Shown here in pieces: positions 1-12,100 of a DNA stretch of 64,000 bases. Source of the stretch: Bisporella sp. PMI_857 (lineage: Eukaryota > Ascomycota > Leotiomycetes > Helotiales > Helotiaceae); contig JAJSPD010000006.1 of the NCBI GenBank assembly GCA_021307315.1, positions 310,001 through 374,000 on the forward strand. Reading direction: 5' to 3'. The number at the start of each line of letters is the position of its first letter. The stretch's first letter is position 1. The translations under genes and the position numbers were made by a program. Below the pieces are notes generated by a model. That model made no database searches and was not told the origin of the DNA. It was given only the letters and a program-made list of their open reading frames with translations.

Positions 1-1081
1 CATCAGTATCGCTAATGCCTTCCGCAGAGTTAAAACATGAAGTCGCATTGTCGGCAAACCTTGCGAAAGAATGATAAGATAGGGGTCGTGAAGTCCACGA
101 TGTAGATGGTGTGTAACTCCAACGTGGATTTCCCGAATCGTTGATCAGGTTTGTTGAAAGAAAAGAGTCTGTGGTACTGAAGAGTATTAGTATTCGGGCT
201 CGGAAGTTCCGAAATCCCGTTTGCTCTGTAATGGTCCCTTGCGTGACATCGGATATTAGTAACTTTGAGGTAAACTGACTCACTAGGGTAACAATAGAAA
301 GGATAGCGGTTACACATGGAAGCAAGAAAAGCTTTCTGCCATGAAAACTCTTTAGGCATGCTATCAACATCAACCAAGTAAGAGCCGACCGCCCAGAAGT
401 CAAATTCCTGATAGCTGAGACTAAAGGAAGGTGGGGTAATAAAGTTTGCGACCTTTCAGTGCGAGTCTTGCTAATAGAGAGGTCGCTACGGTAGCTTGCA
501 ACGATATGGATAATCGAAGAGCCAACGCTGCAAGAGTTACACCTTTAGTCATCCATGCACTCAAGGCGAGCTTTCTCCAGCTTGCATTGCTATCATCACT
601 AAACTATATAAATGCGATGAAGCTCAGCAACGGTAAGACTCCCAGAGTGCTTCCTACCAGGATCAAAATGACAGGCTTCCCAATGGGAAATAATTGACTA
701 AGGTAGGCGTCAGTGTTACGTAGCATACATTGCGTGCTGGAGTTTAAACTGATTATAGTATACATCTTCCCTAGGTAGATCCGAGTTGTTACTGTGTTTC
801 ACCAGAGGCTGTTCATCTTGGGCAATGCTCGAGTTCGCGGTCACCTTGATACTCTGCCCTAGATTGTGACTGCTTTGCAAGGCATAATCACTACCAAAGA
901 ATGTTGGATCTTTCTGAAGAGAGAGTGACAAATTTGGCGTTCTCCCTAAGCCAGGTGATGAGAAATCATAGAGTTCAATGGAGAAAGGAGTCTGTTGCTT
1001 ATTGCCATGGCCAAAACTATCAGGAATGTGTTGTTCTAGATCTGCCTTGTCAGATGGAAGACCTCGATGCCGCATTGCCAT
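1..1081 (-). CDS. fungal multi-pass membrane protein, partial at window edge
   Basis: Reading leftward from ATG at 1079-1081 there is a hydrophilic, Ser/Gln-rich N-terminal region of about 120 residues (to 716), then a hydrophobic segment (about 680-605, containing PVILILVGSTLGVLPLLSF), a stretch rich in Leu/Ala (about 603-421), and a further membrane helix near 345-270 (LLPCVTAILSIVTLVSQF). From there a polar Ser/Thr-rich segment runs off the left edge. The pieces lie in different frames: one change near 716, one near 350-420 that may include an intron, plus an in-frame TAG at 604-606. The general pattern resembles the large, uncharacterised membrane-protein families of filamentous ascomycetes with extracellular Ser/Thr-rich loops. 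No enzymatic motif is visible and function is unknown. It could be one damaged gene or a pseudogene. Confidence 0.5.
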
Positions 1082-1645
1082 TTAATTGCAATATGACTCT
1101 CCATATAAATGAATATGGCTCTTCTGAAATGACTCTCGAAATACATACTTAGCATAACAATTACTTCTTCCCTGACTTGTCCATCCTTGGTGGAACCTGA
1201 ACATGTGAGGCATAATGTTCACCCGAAGGGCCAATTATTACATTTGCAGCCATATTGCCTGCCTACAGCCTTAGCTCGAGTCTGGAATTCGAGGATGAAA
1301 AAATCCTCTTCTGGAAATTCCCTAAGACGAAAGTCCTAACATAGGTAGGTATATATGGGGAGCTTCAGGACGGCTCAAGGCGATAACGATATCTAAACTC
1401 CGAAAGCTCGAGAGTGGGGCCAATGGGGGCATTGGTGATTTGGGATTGATGATGTCGTTGCTGAATGATTTCTTCGATTTCTAATGAATTTAGAAAGACT
1501 CAATGAAATTATCACAAGTTAGGAGACCAATCTCTTTAGTTTTAACGTCGAAATTGAAATCAAGTGTGCGTAAGTCCCTCGTGGGAGCTTCTTACTAGAG
1601 CAGAATAGCTAAAACCCCATTTAGCAGCTTCACCAATCTCAGGCC
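1082..1645. promoter_or_regulatory. divergent intergenic region, glyoxalase II / membrane protein
   Basis: Non-coding gap of about 560 bp between the left membrane-protein gene (-) and the glyoxalase II gene (+). It should hold both promoters. I see no repeat, RNA gene or conserved ORF in it. Confidence 0.4.
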
Positions 1646-2850
1646 ATGCATATCCAATCGATCCCAATGTGTTAGTCTGATCCTAAAGATATCCTAAAAA
1701 GTAGTATGGGAGAGCTTGAAAAATAACTGTATTATAGGGGAGGGTAGCAGTGATAATTATGCCTACCTTGTTGTGGATGATAAATCGAAGAAAGCAATCA
1801 TCATCGACCCCGCGAATCCTGACGAGTGGGTATATGTTCGAAGAGAGGGCAAACTGAGATCTGATTTGAGAGCAGAGTATCACCTGTGTTGAAGGAAAAG
1901 ATTGACAGTGGGGAGATTATCTTGGATGGAATTTACAATACACATCAGTAGGTCTTGTGGTAAAGGCGGAGAACCCGGCTAATCGCAATGTAGTCACTGG
2001 GACCATGCCGGAGGCAATAAGAAACTTGTAAGATAAGAACCGACAATGAGGACACAAGCTCGAAGGTTGACACTGTCTATAGCAAGAACAGTTGGGGACC
2101 AAGCTAGGTATAACTGGTGGCAAGGACTGCGAAGGCGTAACAACAACACCGCCTAACAGCAAACCCTACAAATTTGGAGATATCTCGATTACCCCTTTAT
2201 ATACGCCATGTCACACGCAAGATAGCATATGCTGGTTTCTAGAGGATAGCACAGGAAAAGTTGTATTCACCGGAGATACGCTATTTCATGGAGGTAAGAT
2301 AGGGATATTGTGTATGCGAAATATTTGGGCGGTAGCTAAGATTATGGATCTATAGGATGCGGAAGATTTTTTGAGGGCAAGCCAGAGGAGATGCATACCG
2401 CCTTGAATAAAACTCTAGCATCTCTTCCTGATGAGACAGTTGTCTATGTAAGTTGGATATTCAGGCTACTTGAGTGTTTAATTAATGGTTCTAGCCTGGG
2501 CATGAATACACCAAAGCAAATGTCAAGTTCGGGTATTTCAGTGCTGCAAAATGAAGCTATGAAGAAGCTAGAGGCATTTGCAAAGGCGAATAAGGAGACC
2601 CAGGGAAAATTTACAATTGCGGATGAAAAGGTATTGCCACTTTGAACATGGATACCTCATTACTAACAATCTGCCTCAAAGTTACATAACGTGTTTATGA
2701 GAGTGGAAGTAAGCATATCTAATTTGTAACCCTAAAGAAATTTCACATTTTTAACATCTTCAGGACCCAACAATTCAGAAAGCTACCGGGGAAACAGATC
2801 CAGTGCAAGTCATGGCAAAGCTGCGCGAAATGAAGAATAATTTCAAGTGA
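1646..2850 (+). CDS. hydroxyacylglutathione hydrolase (glyoxalase II)
   Basis: Metallo-beta-lactamase-fold thioesterase that hydrolyses S-lactoylglutathione to lactate and glutathione, the second step of methylglyoxal detoxification. The protein starts MHIQSIPMW (ATG 1646) and then enters SSDNYAYLVVDDKSKKAIIIDP. The metal-binding signature THHHWDHAGGNKK is rebuilt across an intron (exon end near 1945, acceptor before TCACTGGGACCATGCC). Other landmarks are GGKDCEGVT, a GDTLFHGGCGRFFEGK metal-ligand segment split by an intron at about 2295-2352, PGHEYTKANVKF after an intron at 2448-2492, and the C-terminal ATGETDPVQVMAKLREMK ending at TGA 2848-2850. At least six short introns are present. One extra base near 2530 (before ISVLQNEA) breaks the frame. 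The length of about 250 residues is normal for the family. The gene lies head-to-tail with the DUF1264 gene downstream. Confidence 0.85.
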
Positions 2851-3131
2851 GTAGGTAATGCATCTCTTGGGCGAGACTGTAGAGGCATTTACCAGGATCA
2901 TAGACTAGCACCAGGAACGAAATTATGAAATGAAAGCCGTGGTTGCTGAGAGCAGAGTTTATGTAAATGTAATAATGACATTCCGTCTTGCATTTGGATA
3001 TCTTGATAGCCTCCTAAGGGTACCATATGACGTCAAAATTTTTGTTTCCCCTCTTCTCTGCAGACTTATCTCGTCTTTGCCAATCTCTGAGACTTCTTAT
3101 TCTTTTTAACAAATCAATATCACATATTGAC

Positions 3132-3995
3132 ATGGCGTACCAAACTCATCAAGAAACTCACGGTGCCACTTAGCCCACCAAAAACTATCAAGGATTCGAT
3201 CTTGGAAACGGGAGCATCCGCGACACAGTCTTTTGAGCCTGTCAAGGCTATATGCGCTCACTTAAATGCTTTCCACGTGTATGCTTCTGATCTAAATAGG
3301 ACTGTCGAAGCGAACCACTATTGTACTCATTTGAGTGCTGATGTATGCTTCTTATAAAATCTGCAACCTACGGAATGAGTGTTTTGAAGGGTAAGCTGAC
3401 GGGAGAGAAATAGGTGAGACAATGTCTTATATACGATGCGCCAACGAACCCCTCACGATTGATAGGCGTCGATATATGATTACCAGAAAAGCTATACGAG
3501 ACACTTGATGTAGAAGAAAGAAAACTATGGCATTCTCATGACTATGAGGTGCAGTATTGTCCCTTTGATGCGTTTCTGAACATAGAATTCAGAGCTCACG
3601 ATGATTAGGTTAAGAGTGGAATGCTCATCATGCCCAATCCCAACGTTTCTAATGCCGTCTGGGAATTCGCCGAGACGGAGGAGATGAAAGAGGTCATTGG
3701 GCTGTATGGAAAGACTTATCATTTCTGGCAGGTTGATCGTGGAGATACGCTCCCCCTCGGAAAGCCAGAGTTAATGATGAGCTTTACGAAGGATTCTCAG
3801 GTAGGCGTTTTCTACGGAGATATGTATGAACAACGCTGATGGAAGTAGGTGCCTTGGGAGAAAGTCAAGGATAGAGATGAGCGCTATAGCGTCGAAACGG
3901 GTCGAAAGAAGGAGGCCAGGGCAGGCATCGAAAGTACGAAGATACATGAGGATGCTGATTGGTGTTGGAATAGAAGGAGAGCTGGAAATTACTAG
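3132..3995 (+). CDS. oil-body-associated-protein-like (DUF1264) protein
   Basis: Matches the DUF1264/OBAP family found in plants, bacteria and fungi; plant members associate with seed oil bodies and the fungal role is unknown. ATG at 3132 gives [11 protein letters not shown], a typical fungal start, but the frame shifts by about 3170. Diagnostic segments follow in order: [30 protein letters not shown], an intron (donor near 3341, acceptor before GTGAGACAATG at about 3413), [57 protein letters not shown], an intron at about 3801-3848, and [14 protein letters not shown] is at 3993-3995. A missing base after RLIGV (about 3475) also breaks the frame. The His-rich HxxCTH and LWHSHxYE motifs are intact. 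Confidence 0.75.
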
Positions 3996-4599
3996 TTTGC
4001 TGAGCCCTAAGCCCAAGTTGAGATGTTGACCATATGAAGAAAAGCATTTCTAAGACGGAAATATGAACAAGAACAACATTTTTAAGGCTGATATTGGTTT
4101 AATATATATATCCATTTTGGACCTAAAGTTCTGAAACGAAATGGTAAGCTTTCTTCATCTTAGAACTGTAACATGTTCATGTGTAGAAGACCGCAATGGG
4201 ATATTGTCTCCAAAGCGAACCAAGCGCTACACTCTAAATGAATGCAGTAAGTGGGAACACTACGGAAGGTTTCGAAGAAGAAGGTCTTTGAGAACCGATT
4301 TTGCTCTTGCTTCATTGTCCACACTTGCCGCTCTAGGTATGTGACTGCGGCAAGCTCTAGCATTTATGTTTGAAGCTGTATAGATTCTTGGGGAATAAAT
4401 CCAACATAGTAGGCTTTGAAAGAAGAGAGGCAACTTAGCTTTCTACAAGCATGAATCTGCTATGGTGTTTGGGTAGATAAATTGTTGTGACGGTTGACAA
4501 GGAAAGGAGAGGAAGGGAAAAACAAAAAGAGAAACAGGAAAATACAAAGGTAAGGGTGGAGCCCGACATGTTAGCGTGGATTGAGAGCCACTTTTATTA

Positions 4600-4634
4600 G
4601 AGGCTGCCTTCAGCCTCGCGCGCAAGGCAGCCTC
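4600..4634. repeat. 11-bp perfect inverted repeat (hairpin) upstream of the EF-hand gene
   Basis: GAGGCTGCCTT (4600-4610) and AAGGCAGCCTC (4624-4634) are perfect complements separated by 13 bases, so DNA or RNA could form a GC-rich stem-loop. The repeat sits 67 bp before the ATG of the EF-hand gene, in its likely 5' leader or core promoter. Confidence 0.6.
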
Positions 4635-4700
4635 GGGTAAAAACAACACGGCATCGTTGATTCGGCATCAGATAGCATTCTTCCAAATAAGTAAAAGGAA

Positions 4701-5362
4701 ATGGTAGGTTGCTAGTTTTTATCATACTTATAAAACAAATTCTAATACTTCGCGTAGCCACCAAAACGTGGCGGGGCTGCAGAAGCTTCAGCGCCAAAAG
4801 GTCGTCGGTCAGCGCTTGCAAAGGAACACAACATAACAAACGCGGAAGGAAAGCAGAGATCAAAGAAGCATTCTCTCTTTTTTGCGAGGACAAGAGGATC
4901 AGCGATGATAGTCAGATACCCATAAATGAGGTGCGGCGTGCGATGAAGTACTTCCTCTTCTTCATTTCTCCACACCACCTAACGAAGAAAATAGAGCGCT
5001 CGATCTCCAGCCCACAGCTCCCGAACTCTCCGAATTCATATCAATATTAGACCCTGACGAGGAAGGGTTTGCGGTATATTCGTCATTCCTTGCTATCTGC
5101 GCGCTGAAACTGCATCAGAAAGAGCGTACCTCGGAGGCGAGTAGGAAAGAGGTTGAGGATGCGTTCCGGCTATTTGCTAGTGGTGGCGAGGAGAAGATAA
5201 CTTTGGCGATGCTAAAGCGCGTCGCGCGATTACTGAAGGAGGATGTGCCAGAGGAAGTGCTGAATGATATGATTCTAGAAGCTAACGGCGGGCGGCATTG
5301 GTCAAGGCGTGGACAGAGAAGAATTTGAGGGTGTTCTGAGGAGGGCAGGAATCTGGAGATAA
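4701..5362 (+). CDS. calmodulin-like EF-hand protein with degenerate loops
   Basis: The start codon (4701-4703) is followed at once by an intron (4704-4757, GTAGGT...CGCGTAG), after which the protein reads PPKRGGAAEASAPKGRRSAL. This start is supported because no other ATG precedes PPKRGG. Four EF-hand-like helix pairs follow: AEIKEAFSLF, then SEFISILDPDEEGFAVYSSF after a second intron (about 4949-4990, acceptor AAAATAG), EDAFRLFASGGEEKITL, and GVDREEFEGVLRRAG ending with TAA at 5360-5362. None of the loops has the full DxDxDG calcium signature, so calcium binding is doubtful. Frame breaks occur near 4845 and 5290. It resembles the small centrin/calmodulin-like proteins of filamentous fungi; the partner is unknown. 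It is convergent with the eIF4E gene. Confidence 0.65.
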
Positions 5363-5628
5363 GCTACAAGAACTATGAGACCATGCAAAAATACAACGGA
5401 GTCCGGGAAGTGTCCAGGTGTTGAGGCGTATGGGAACTGGAATTTGTCACAAGGGAAGGAGAATCCGAAGATATGACGAATAATGAGACATTGGAGGGAA
5501 TGATATGGCATGGCCCGGTTAGCTGTTGATATTTCATTTTAGAAACGCCTACATATGCAGAATCCCATAGCATACCCAAACACCAGCCCATCTTTCAAAT
5601 GCTTTATATGGATATCATCCCATGTTTT

Positions 5629-6468
5629 TCACGCCTCTGTAATTTTAGTCTCAGGAACTGGTCCCGGCGCAGTAGTTGGGGGAGGGGCCTTGAATCCTGC
5701 ATGGTCGGAATGCTTCTTATAGAAGTAGTTGTCCGGCTTTGGCTTCAGCTCATCTGGAAGCTCCCCCAAAACAGTCTCAAGTATAGCATCGATCGATTTC
5801 TGCTTCGCGGCATCTCGGTGCCAAATAGAAATTAGGTGCGAATTGAATCGCACTGATAGTCCCACGCCGCAAAGCTGATCTCCTGAAATAAGTTCAATTA
5901 GCACTCACGTTCACCGCCAGCCAAAATAGAAGTAACATACCCGTATCGAGACAACCTTGAAGCTTCTCGCCAATAGCCATGACTTGAACTCTCGTCCAGA
6001 AGTCAGCACCATTTGCCTTTGGTACCCTAAACGTCCAGCTCCCACCGTCTTTATTCCTTCTATCTTCCCACACCGGCTGGAAACCTGACTTGAAGAGATA
6101 GATAGATGCGCGCATCTTCATCTGGTCAACCGGCCAGTTGTTGTTGTAACGCCAGAAGTCTTGGACTGACTCGATTTGCGACCCCAGCTGCTCAAGGGTT
6201 GCAGTATAGTTCCATCTGTGGTTTTGGAGTCATTTGCCTGGCCACTGGGAGCGTTAGGAACTGGCGGGGTCGAAATGAATCCTTAGCTAAGATATTAACC
6301 AGTAACATACCCATCATAATAGACATTCCAATAATGCTGTGTTGGGAGAGGACGCATAGCCTTGAGCATGTTCTTCTTCGCATCGTCACGTTGCTCAGCT
6401 GGGGAGCCCGTATCTGCTCCAGGAGCCGAGGACAAGCCTCTAGTAAGAAGGGACGGTCTCAGGGCCAT
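5629..6468 (-). CDS. eIF4E-family mRNA cap-binding protein
   Basis: Begins MALRPSLLTRGLSSAPGAD at 6468 and ends ...PVPETKITEA at 5629. The eIF4E fold is recognisable in order: PLPTQHYWNVYYD (first cap-region strand), an intron at about 6264-6312, LEQLGSQIESVQDFWRYNNN, LFKSGFQPVWEDRRNKDGG (cap-stacking Trp segment), SWTFRVPKANGADFWTRV, an intron (about 5885-5945), GDQLCGVGLSVRFNSHLISIW, and a Pro-rich tail. Family knowledge: eIF4E-type proteins bind the m7G cap and recruit or block translation initiation. The sequence looks like the fungal class related to 4EHP/nCBP rather than the main eIF4E, but this subtype call is inference. A frame change occurs near 6220 between the intron and LEQLG. Confidence 0.75.
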
Positions 6469-7296
6469 ATTGAAATATGAAGCTTATGGGATAGCTTTCT
6501 CAGGCAGATGAGCAACTCTAGAAAGGAGTGAAATGGTAGGCTAGGAACGAGAGGTCGGGTGAAGAGGACAAAGAAGAGGAAGATGGATTGCTGTGCTGGC
6601 CCTTGAAGCTCTTTCACGGTTTCACAGCTGTTGGCTCTCGGTGTCTTGTTCAAGCTGAAACAGGTGGGCTGCCGCGCCTAAACTAGGGGCTTAAGCGCTG
6701 TGCATGCACCGGGATATAATTTGGATCAAGCAAGTTGGGGGGCAGGGGGCAAACACTTCTTTACAGGTGGAATTGCATCCTGATGTCTTGGTGATCGTCC
6801 ATATATGGCTGAATAAGTATTCAAGTGCTGATGCCAACAATACTCCAACACAAATGCATGTTTGACGTTTGCGGTTTAAGCTTTCTTTCAGGGGCGCAAT
6901 TAGCGTTAACTAGCGCTGCTACACTCCACGAATAAACTGCTTAACTTTCAAGTAGGTCTTACATTATAGGAGAATAAAGATATTAGTGAGGTACTTGAGA
7001 GCAGTTTTTCTTTCACAATCCAATTAGACAAACTCAGCCTAACAAATTATTAAGCTTTCCCCAAGATGAAGGAAAAATTGATGTACTTTTTTGCATGCTT
7101 AGGCTGACGTCTGGATAGATTGGGTACATTTGTACTTGCTCACATGCCCTGCAGGACTCACCCGAACGGACAAACAGCTAATTATGAACAAAATCATAAT
7201 GTTGTATAACCTGATAATTACTCCTAACACCTACGCTGCCCGCTTAATACCTCATAAAGACAATCATAACATCAATAACAGGCCGTATGCACATGT
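6469..7296. other. intergenic region between eIF4E-family and kinesin genes
   Basis: About 830 bp, AT-rich toward 6900-7290, lying between the start of the eIF4E-like gene (-) and the end of the kinesin gene (-). It should contain the eIF4E promoter and the kinesin 3' UTR. I see no conserved ORF. Confidence 0.4.
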
Positions 7297-9118
7297 CTAG
7301 TTCACCCGCTCACCCAATGGCATCACAAACCTCGTTTTATCATCTGTCAACTTCTTTCTGAAGACACCCAAGTCCTTCAGCAGATCCTTCATATATCCCT
7401 GTGTCTCACTTGCTCTCTCCTCATGAATTCCCAGATCGATTCCTTCATCCTCATCGGCGTACTCGTCTGGATGGCCATCGGTTTCGTAGTTTTCATTTTC
7501 TTCATCATCGCCAACTGTGGCATCATTGGATATATTTTTTCCTTCGTCCCCTGGTAAACTAGGCCGAGGGCTCCGTACCCGTATTGGATTTTTCAAACTG
7601 TCAAGAGCGAGCTTGAGATGGAGCTTCAAAGCATCGTTCTCGGTTTGCAAGCTTCGGATCTTGCCTTCTGCCACCATACCACGCTCTTCCATCATACGCT
7701 GCATAGCAACAACACGAATTCTGATACTCCTCCAGCTTCTTTTCATACTCTTCGCTCTCCTTCTCTCGCCGCCGGTTATCCGAGACGCTCAATTGCAAAA
7801 CCCGAATCTCCTCAGCCATTGCAGCAATTTGAGCGTCACGCTGAGCAGCAGAGATATGGTCCTGGTTGACAACAGCACGGGTCCGAATTCTCTTGGCTTG
7901 GTCGGCATAGCGAAGTGTAGATAGCGTTTCGTCATAGTCTGCAGGAGCGATACAAGCTATCATAGCTGTCTTACTGTTTCCTCCCAAGGAGTCTTTCAAC
8001 AGCCAAGTAAGGATCGAATCTCTGTAAGGTACAACATCCTTGTTTCGCTTGCCAGGTCGATTCTGCTTTGGATCTGCAAGCGCAGCAATCACACGACCAA
8101 GTGTAGTCAATGACTTGTTGATATTACTACCTTCTCGAAGACGTGTTCCTGTCGCTTCCGTAGCCTTTGCCCGCTCACTGCCTGCTAGATCCACCAGTCG
8201 AATCCGTGCAACACGCTCCGTTGTCTCGTCCGTCTCCATGTCGTGGTGGATTTGCTTAAGCATAATCGTAAATACTGAGTGGCTTCTGCTACTGGTATCA
8301 TTCATCTTGGTGCTTGCTGTTGTCCGATTGTTATCCCCGGTTTTCATGTATCGTAGAATCTCCGTGATACTCTTGACTGGCGCATCCGTCAAGTCTCGAA
8401 CGTATGGTCCTTCCGTCGGTGATTCTCGGATGCGGAGATAGTTGGGTCCTTGATTAGGCTGCACTGGAACTAAAAGATCGCGAACATGCTCGTTATAGAC
8501 CTCAAAGTAGGAGACTCGAACATTATAGGAAATATTAGGGGTTTCGTTTTGGGCGGCCTCGATTCTCTCAAAGAGGTCCTCGCAAGTTCGTGGAATGAGA
8601 CCAGGTTGATCAACCGTTCCCATCATAGTATAGCTCTTCCCTGAACCAGTTTGACCATAAGCAAATATACAGGTGTGGTAGCCCTCGAAATTGTGATCCA
8701 GAAACTCTTCTCCCAAGCTGTTATATACATCCTCCTGGTGTGCATAATGCGCGTCCTCCTTATTGTGACTCCAAAAAGAACTGTCAAAGGTAAATGCTTT
8801 CTCCTCCACCTTTCGAGTTTTCGAACGCGAGTTAGCAACATCGGTATCATTGGCGCCAAAAGAGTGGTCGCCTGAGTTCTTGGATTCATCTGGATTAGGC
8901 ATTCTGCACCTCTTTCAATTTCTAAACATAAGGTTAGCACATTTCGAAGTTCGCCTGTGGTAACTTCATACCTCTGGGAAGAAATCCTCTAACTCTTACA
9001 ACCACTTTCACATTTCCCCCGGTGCATCTAGCTTTCCCATTGGGGTAATACTGCCCTCTCTTGAGCGGAGCGATGGCGTAGAAGCGGATGATCTAATAGA
9101 GCGGACTTCAGAAGCCAT
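7297..9118 (-). CDS. kinesin-3 (Unc104/KIF1-like) motor protein with short tail
   Basis: Plus-end-directed microtubule motor. The N-terminus begins [18 protein letters not shown] at 9118 (an alternative ATG lies 9 bp upstream). Next come [11 protein letters not shown], an intron at about 8921-8970 (branch GCTAAC, acceptor TTTAG), and [12 protein letters not shown]. The motor core has P-loop [11 protein letters not shown], switch [12 protein letters not shown], switch [10 protein letters not shown], and the neck region [11 protein letters not shown]. After the motor there is a coiled-coil ([28 protein letters not shown]), an acidic stretch rich in Glu/Asp, and a stop at 7297 after [14 protein letters not shown] see no FHA or PH domain, so at about 600 residues it is far shorter than the long vesicle-transport kinesin-3 (about 1600). 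Frame breaks occur near 9018 (G run), 8870 and 7725. The short form fits the second, shorter kinesin-3 of filamentous fungi; that assignment is inference. Confidence 0.8.
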
Positions 9119-12100
9119 CCCTGGCATTGCTCGAGGATCTAAAGCCATATCAATTATGTTTTCGATTATATCTGCAAAGATACCATTGAATCGCAATTGC
9201 AGATTTCGGTACATCAGCAAAAATGTTTACAAGTACTGTGGGGTGTGTGTTGCTGGGGCAATGCAGGGGTGGCGTGCATGCAGCAAAAGCTTATTCTTGC
9301 TTGATCACCTAGGTGGGCCGCTCGAATGACTCTGCGCATGTCCCATGCTGTGGAATTATTTTCAATTCAAAGTCAGGGCCGCGTTTGTATGTGCAACAGT
9401 TTGCTTTCGCTTTGGCGTCTGATTAACCTCGGGAGGGGGACACTCCATGCCTTCTAACCTCCACCTTGGCTCTCCTTACATTCCTTAGACGCATGAGATA
9501 TTGAATCCCTTACAAGCCTATACTCATATAACTCAACCAATAGGAAATCTGTGCATCATATTGCGAAACGAATAACGTTTCCCTCTTCAAAACCCCAAAG
9601 CCCTATAACCAGCATGTGCATCTTAGAGACAAACGATTTCTTAGCCAGAAATTGTACATATCATGAAGCTATGGCCAGAATTAGCAAGCTTTCAGAAGTA
9701 CCGCAGGTAATCTTTAATCTTTGGATAAGTAAAATGATAGTAAGCCATTCTCTGAAGCCCCCAATTTAATGTCTTTTATTGATAGACTTGACAGACTGCA
9801 GATGCTTCCAAAGTGATACATAGCATGGCATTTAATGAGGGTGGACTTATTTAGTCCCTCGATACGCCAACAATCTTATAGGCTTCAGGGATATCTTATT
9901 CAACGCATCTTTCTGTTGTCTCTGAATACCTATCTACTAGTTTAAATGGCGATTAGCAAGCATAGGTTGAATACCAACGCATATAGGCTTCAGGTCCCAG
10001 TTTTAGTGGTGTTTAAGTATACGAATATTGATTTGCTAGCCTGAAACAACATCTATTTTTGCAACACCGTTAATAAAATAACTAAATTTGGGATTAGATG
10101 TGGTTAAAATCATGTATCACTAACTACATTGCCATCGCTGCCTCTGACTTAGCTAAGAACCTTGCACAAAGTTATATTAGTCCATATGTGATGAGAAAAC
10201 CGTAGGTCTTACTGCAAATAATAGCGCGTCCCATGTGCAGGACGGATCTCTGATATATGAGCATTACATACCAAATTACTGTCTATAGATCCCATGCTTG
10301 TGTCAGGAATTCATCTTTACGGCTAGAAAATTTGGAACAATATTTCTGTAACAGCGTGCAATTAAATGGAACCAGAGTCCTCTCCTAGATGCGTATTTAA
10401 AGCTTGATTAATATGTAGGACTCTACTTTCCGCATAATATGCTATAAGGTATACTGAGCCTAGTGCTTTATGAGCTTTGATCACTCAGACTTCCACTAAC
10501 AAAAGTTATGACAACTCAAACTCGCCTTCTTGGATCGCAATTTCAGAGCAAAAGGTGTGATCCGAAAGTCAACTTGGATATGTGCGGTACAATGCCATAG
10601 TTGCAACTAGTCCGGAGCTCGGCGCTAGCATGGAGCACCTGCGCGTACTCAGGATCCCAGCCGCTGTCTATATATCGAACGAGCCGAGGTATTTCGAGAT
10701 TGAGTAGTGTTTTTATCCCCTCGCCTGTGAGTTCTCTGGTCCGAAACTCCTCTTTCCTCACCGGGAAATATTTCTAATCTTCCGTATCGACCCGGTAACT
10801 TTACGAAATTTAAAGGTGAGACGGTGATATTGCGGCCGAACCTAAGAGTGTATCAAGCTCGTGATTTCTAGGAGGTTGTAAAAGAGCCATAGACTGGCAT
10901 GTATTCGGTAGCCGAAAGTCCGCTGTACTATGAACTTGCTGCGCGTGCAGTTAATTTATGCCTGTCAGCTCAAGAAGAAACCAGGTATTTAAATTGAATC
11001 CTAAAACTTACAAAACACGTACAATGAAATCGAATAAGCGTTAAAAATCCCCGGGATAGTGTATTTGTGACTACGCCAGAGCGGTTTGATGTAATTGCCT
11101 CTATCAGAGTGCTGCTCACACCCTATTAAAAGAATAAGTCCACAGAGCTTGTATCACATGTGAAATTTGCATCCCATATTTTGACAAACTCGAAAAGGCA
11201 TTATAAAACTTGCAGTTTAGAGCGAGTATCTCTCACCACCATGACAATTGCACACAAATAGGTCCGCCCATATTTCAATCGCTGATAGGAAACCACAGCT
11301 TTGTAGCTACTGGTTTTAGCAAGTTTCAAATGTACATTCCCGACTATGGTCCTCTAAAGAGAGGGAGTTGGAGCTTTTCTGCCGGGATAGTTTTGGCCGG
11401 AACTCAGACTCACCTCAAAACAGCACTGGATCGGACTACTCTTGTCACGAGCTGAGCACGACAATTGCACGAAAATCTCCTAAACTCCAGATGAATTAAT
11501 TAAGAAAACACATACTCCAACCCCTCACAGTGCACACAATCTCTTCCGCACTCTCCAGAGCAAGAAAAGAATCAACTTTTTTAATACGCCGCCTCTCAAA
11601 GAACATACGTCTCATTATTCCAGTAAGGCCATCGCCGCAGTGCACACAGCTCTTCACCTCTTAGAGCTTCTTGAAATTTGTATAAACTAATACAAATTAA
11701 TAAAGCCCCAGAATATGGAGCTGATCCTGCAACTAGGACTCATAAATGCAATACTCTAATGACCTCCATCGGATGGTCTAAAATACCTATGTCAATGGAC
11801 ACGATATTCCTCAGGAAAACTGGCCTAGCAATGAAGAACTCAGAAACAATGTGTGCGCTCAATATGCACAAACAAACGACATACAGCTACAAAATACCTT
11901 TAATAGGGTCCCATGAATGACTTGGCAATCGCGAAAGAGGGATGGCCAGAGAAGAATGCAATAGATACTCTCAGAGGCCGATACCTTATAGCCACAAGCT
12001 ATTGCTCCACCCTCGTTTGATAGTTTTGGCGATGATAGATGGATCGGAATCTTACTCGAACCCTCAAGTACCTTGAAAAGTCGGAAGCTAACGGCTAGCC

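Noticed and set aside
4141..4344. Possible tiny gene with ATG followed directly by an intron (4144-4186)
   Set aside because: The spliced frame stops after about 17 codons, and the more coding-like downstream frame needs an extra shift. No family match is recognisable.
11210..11455. 81-codon plus-strand ORF in the gene-poor island
   Set aside because: No family match; isolated and short.
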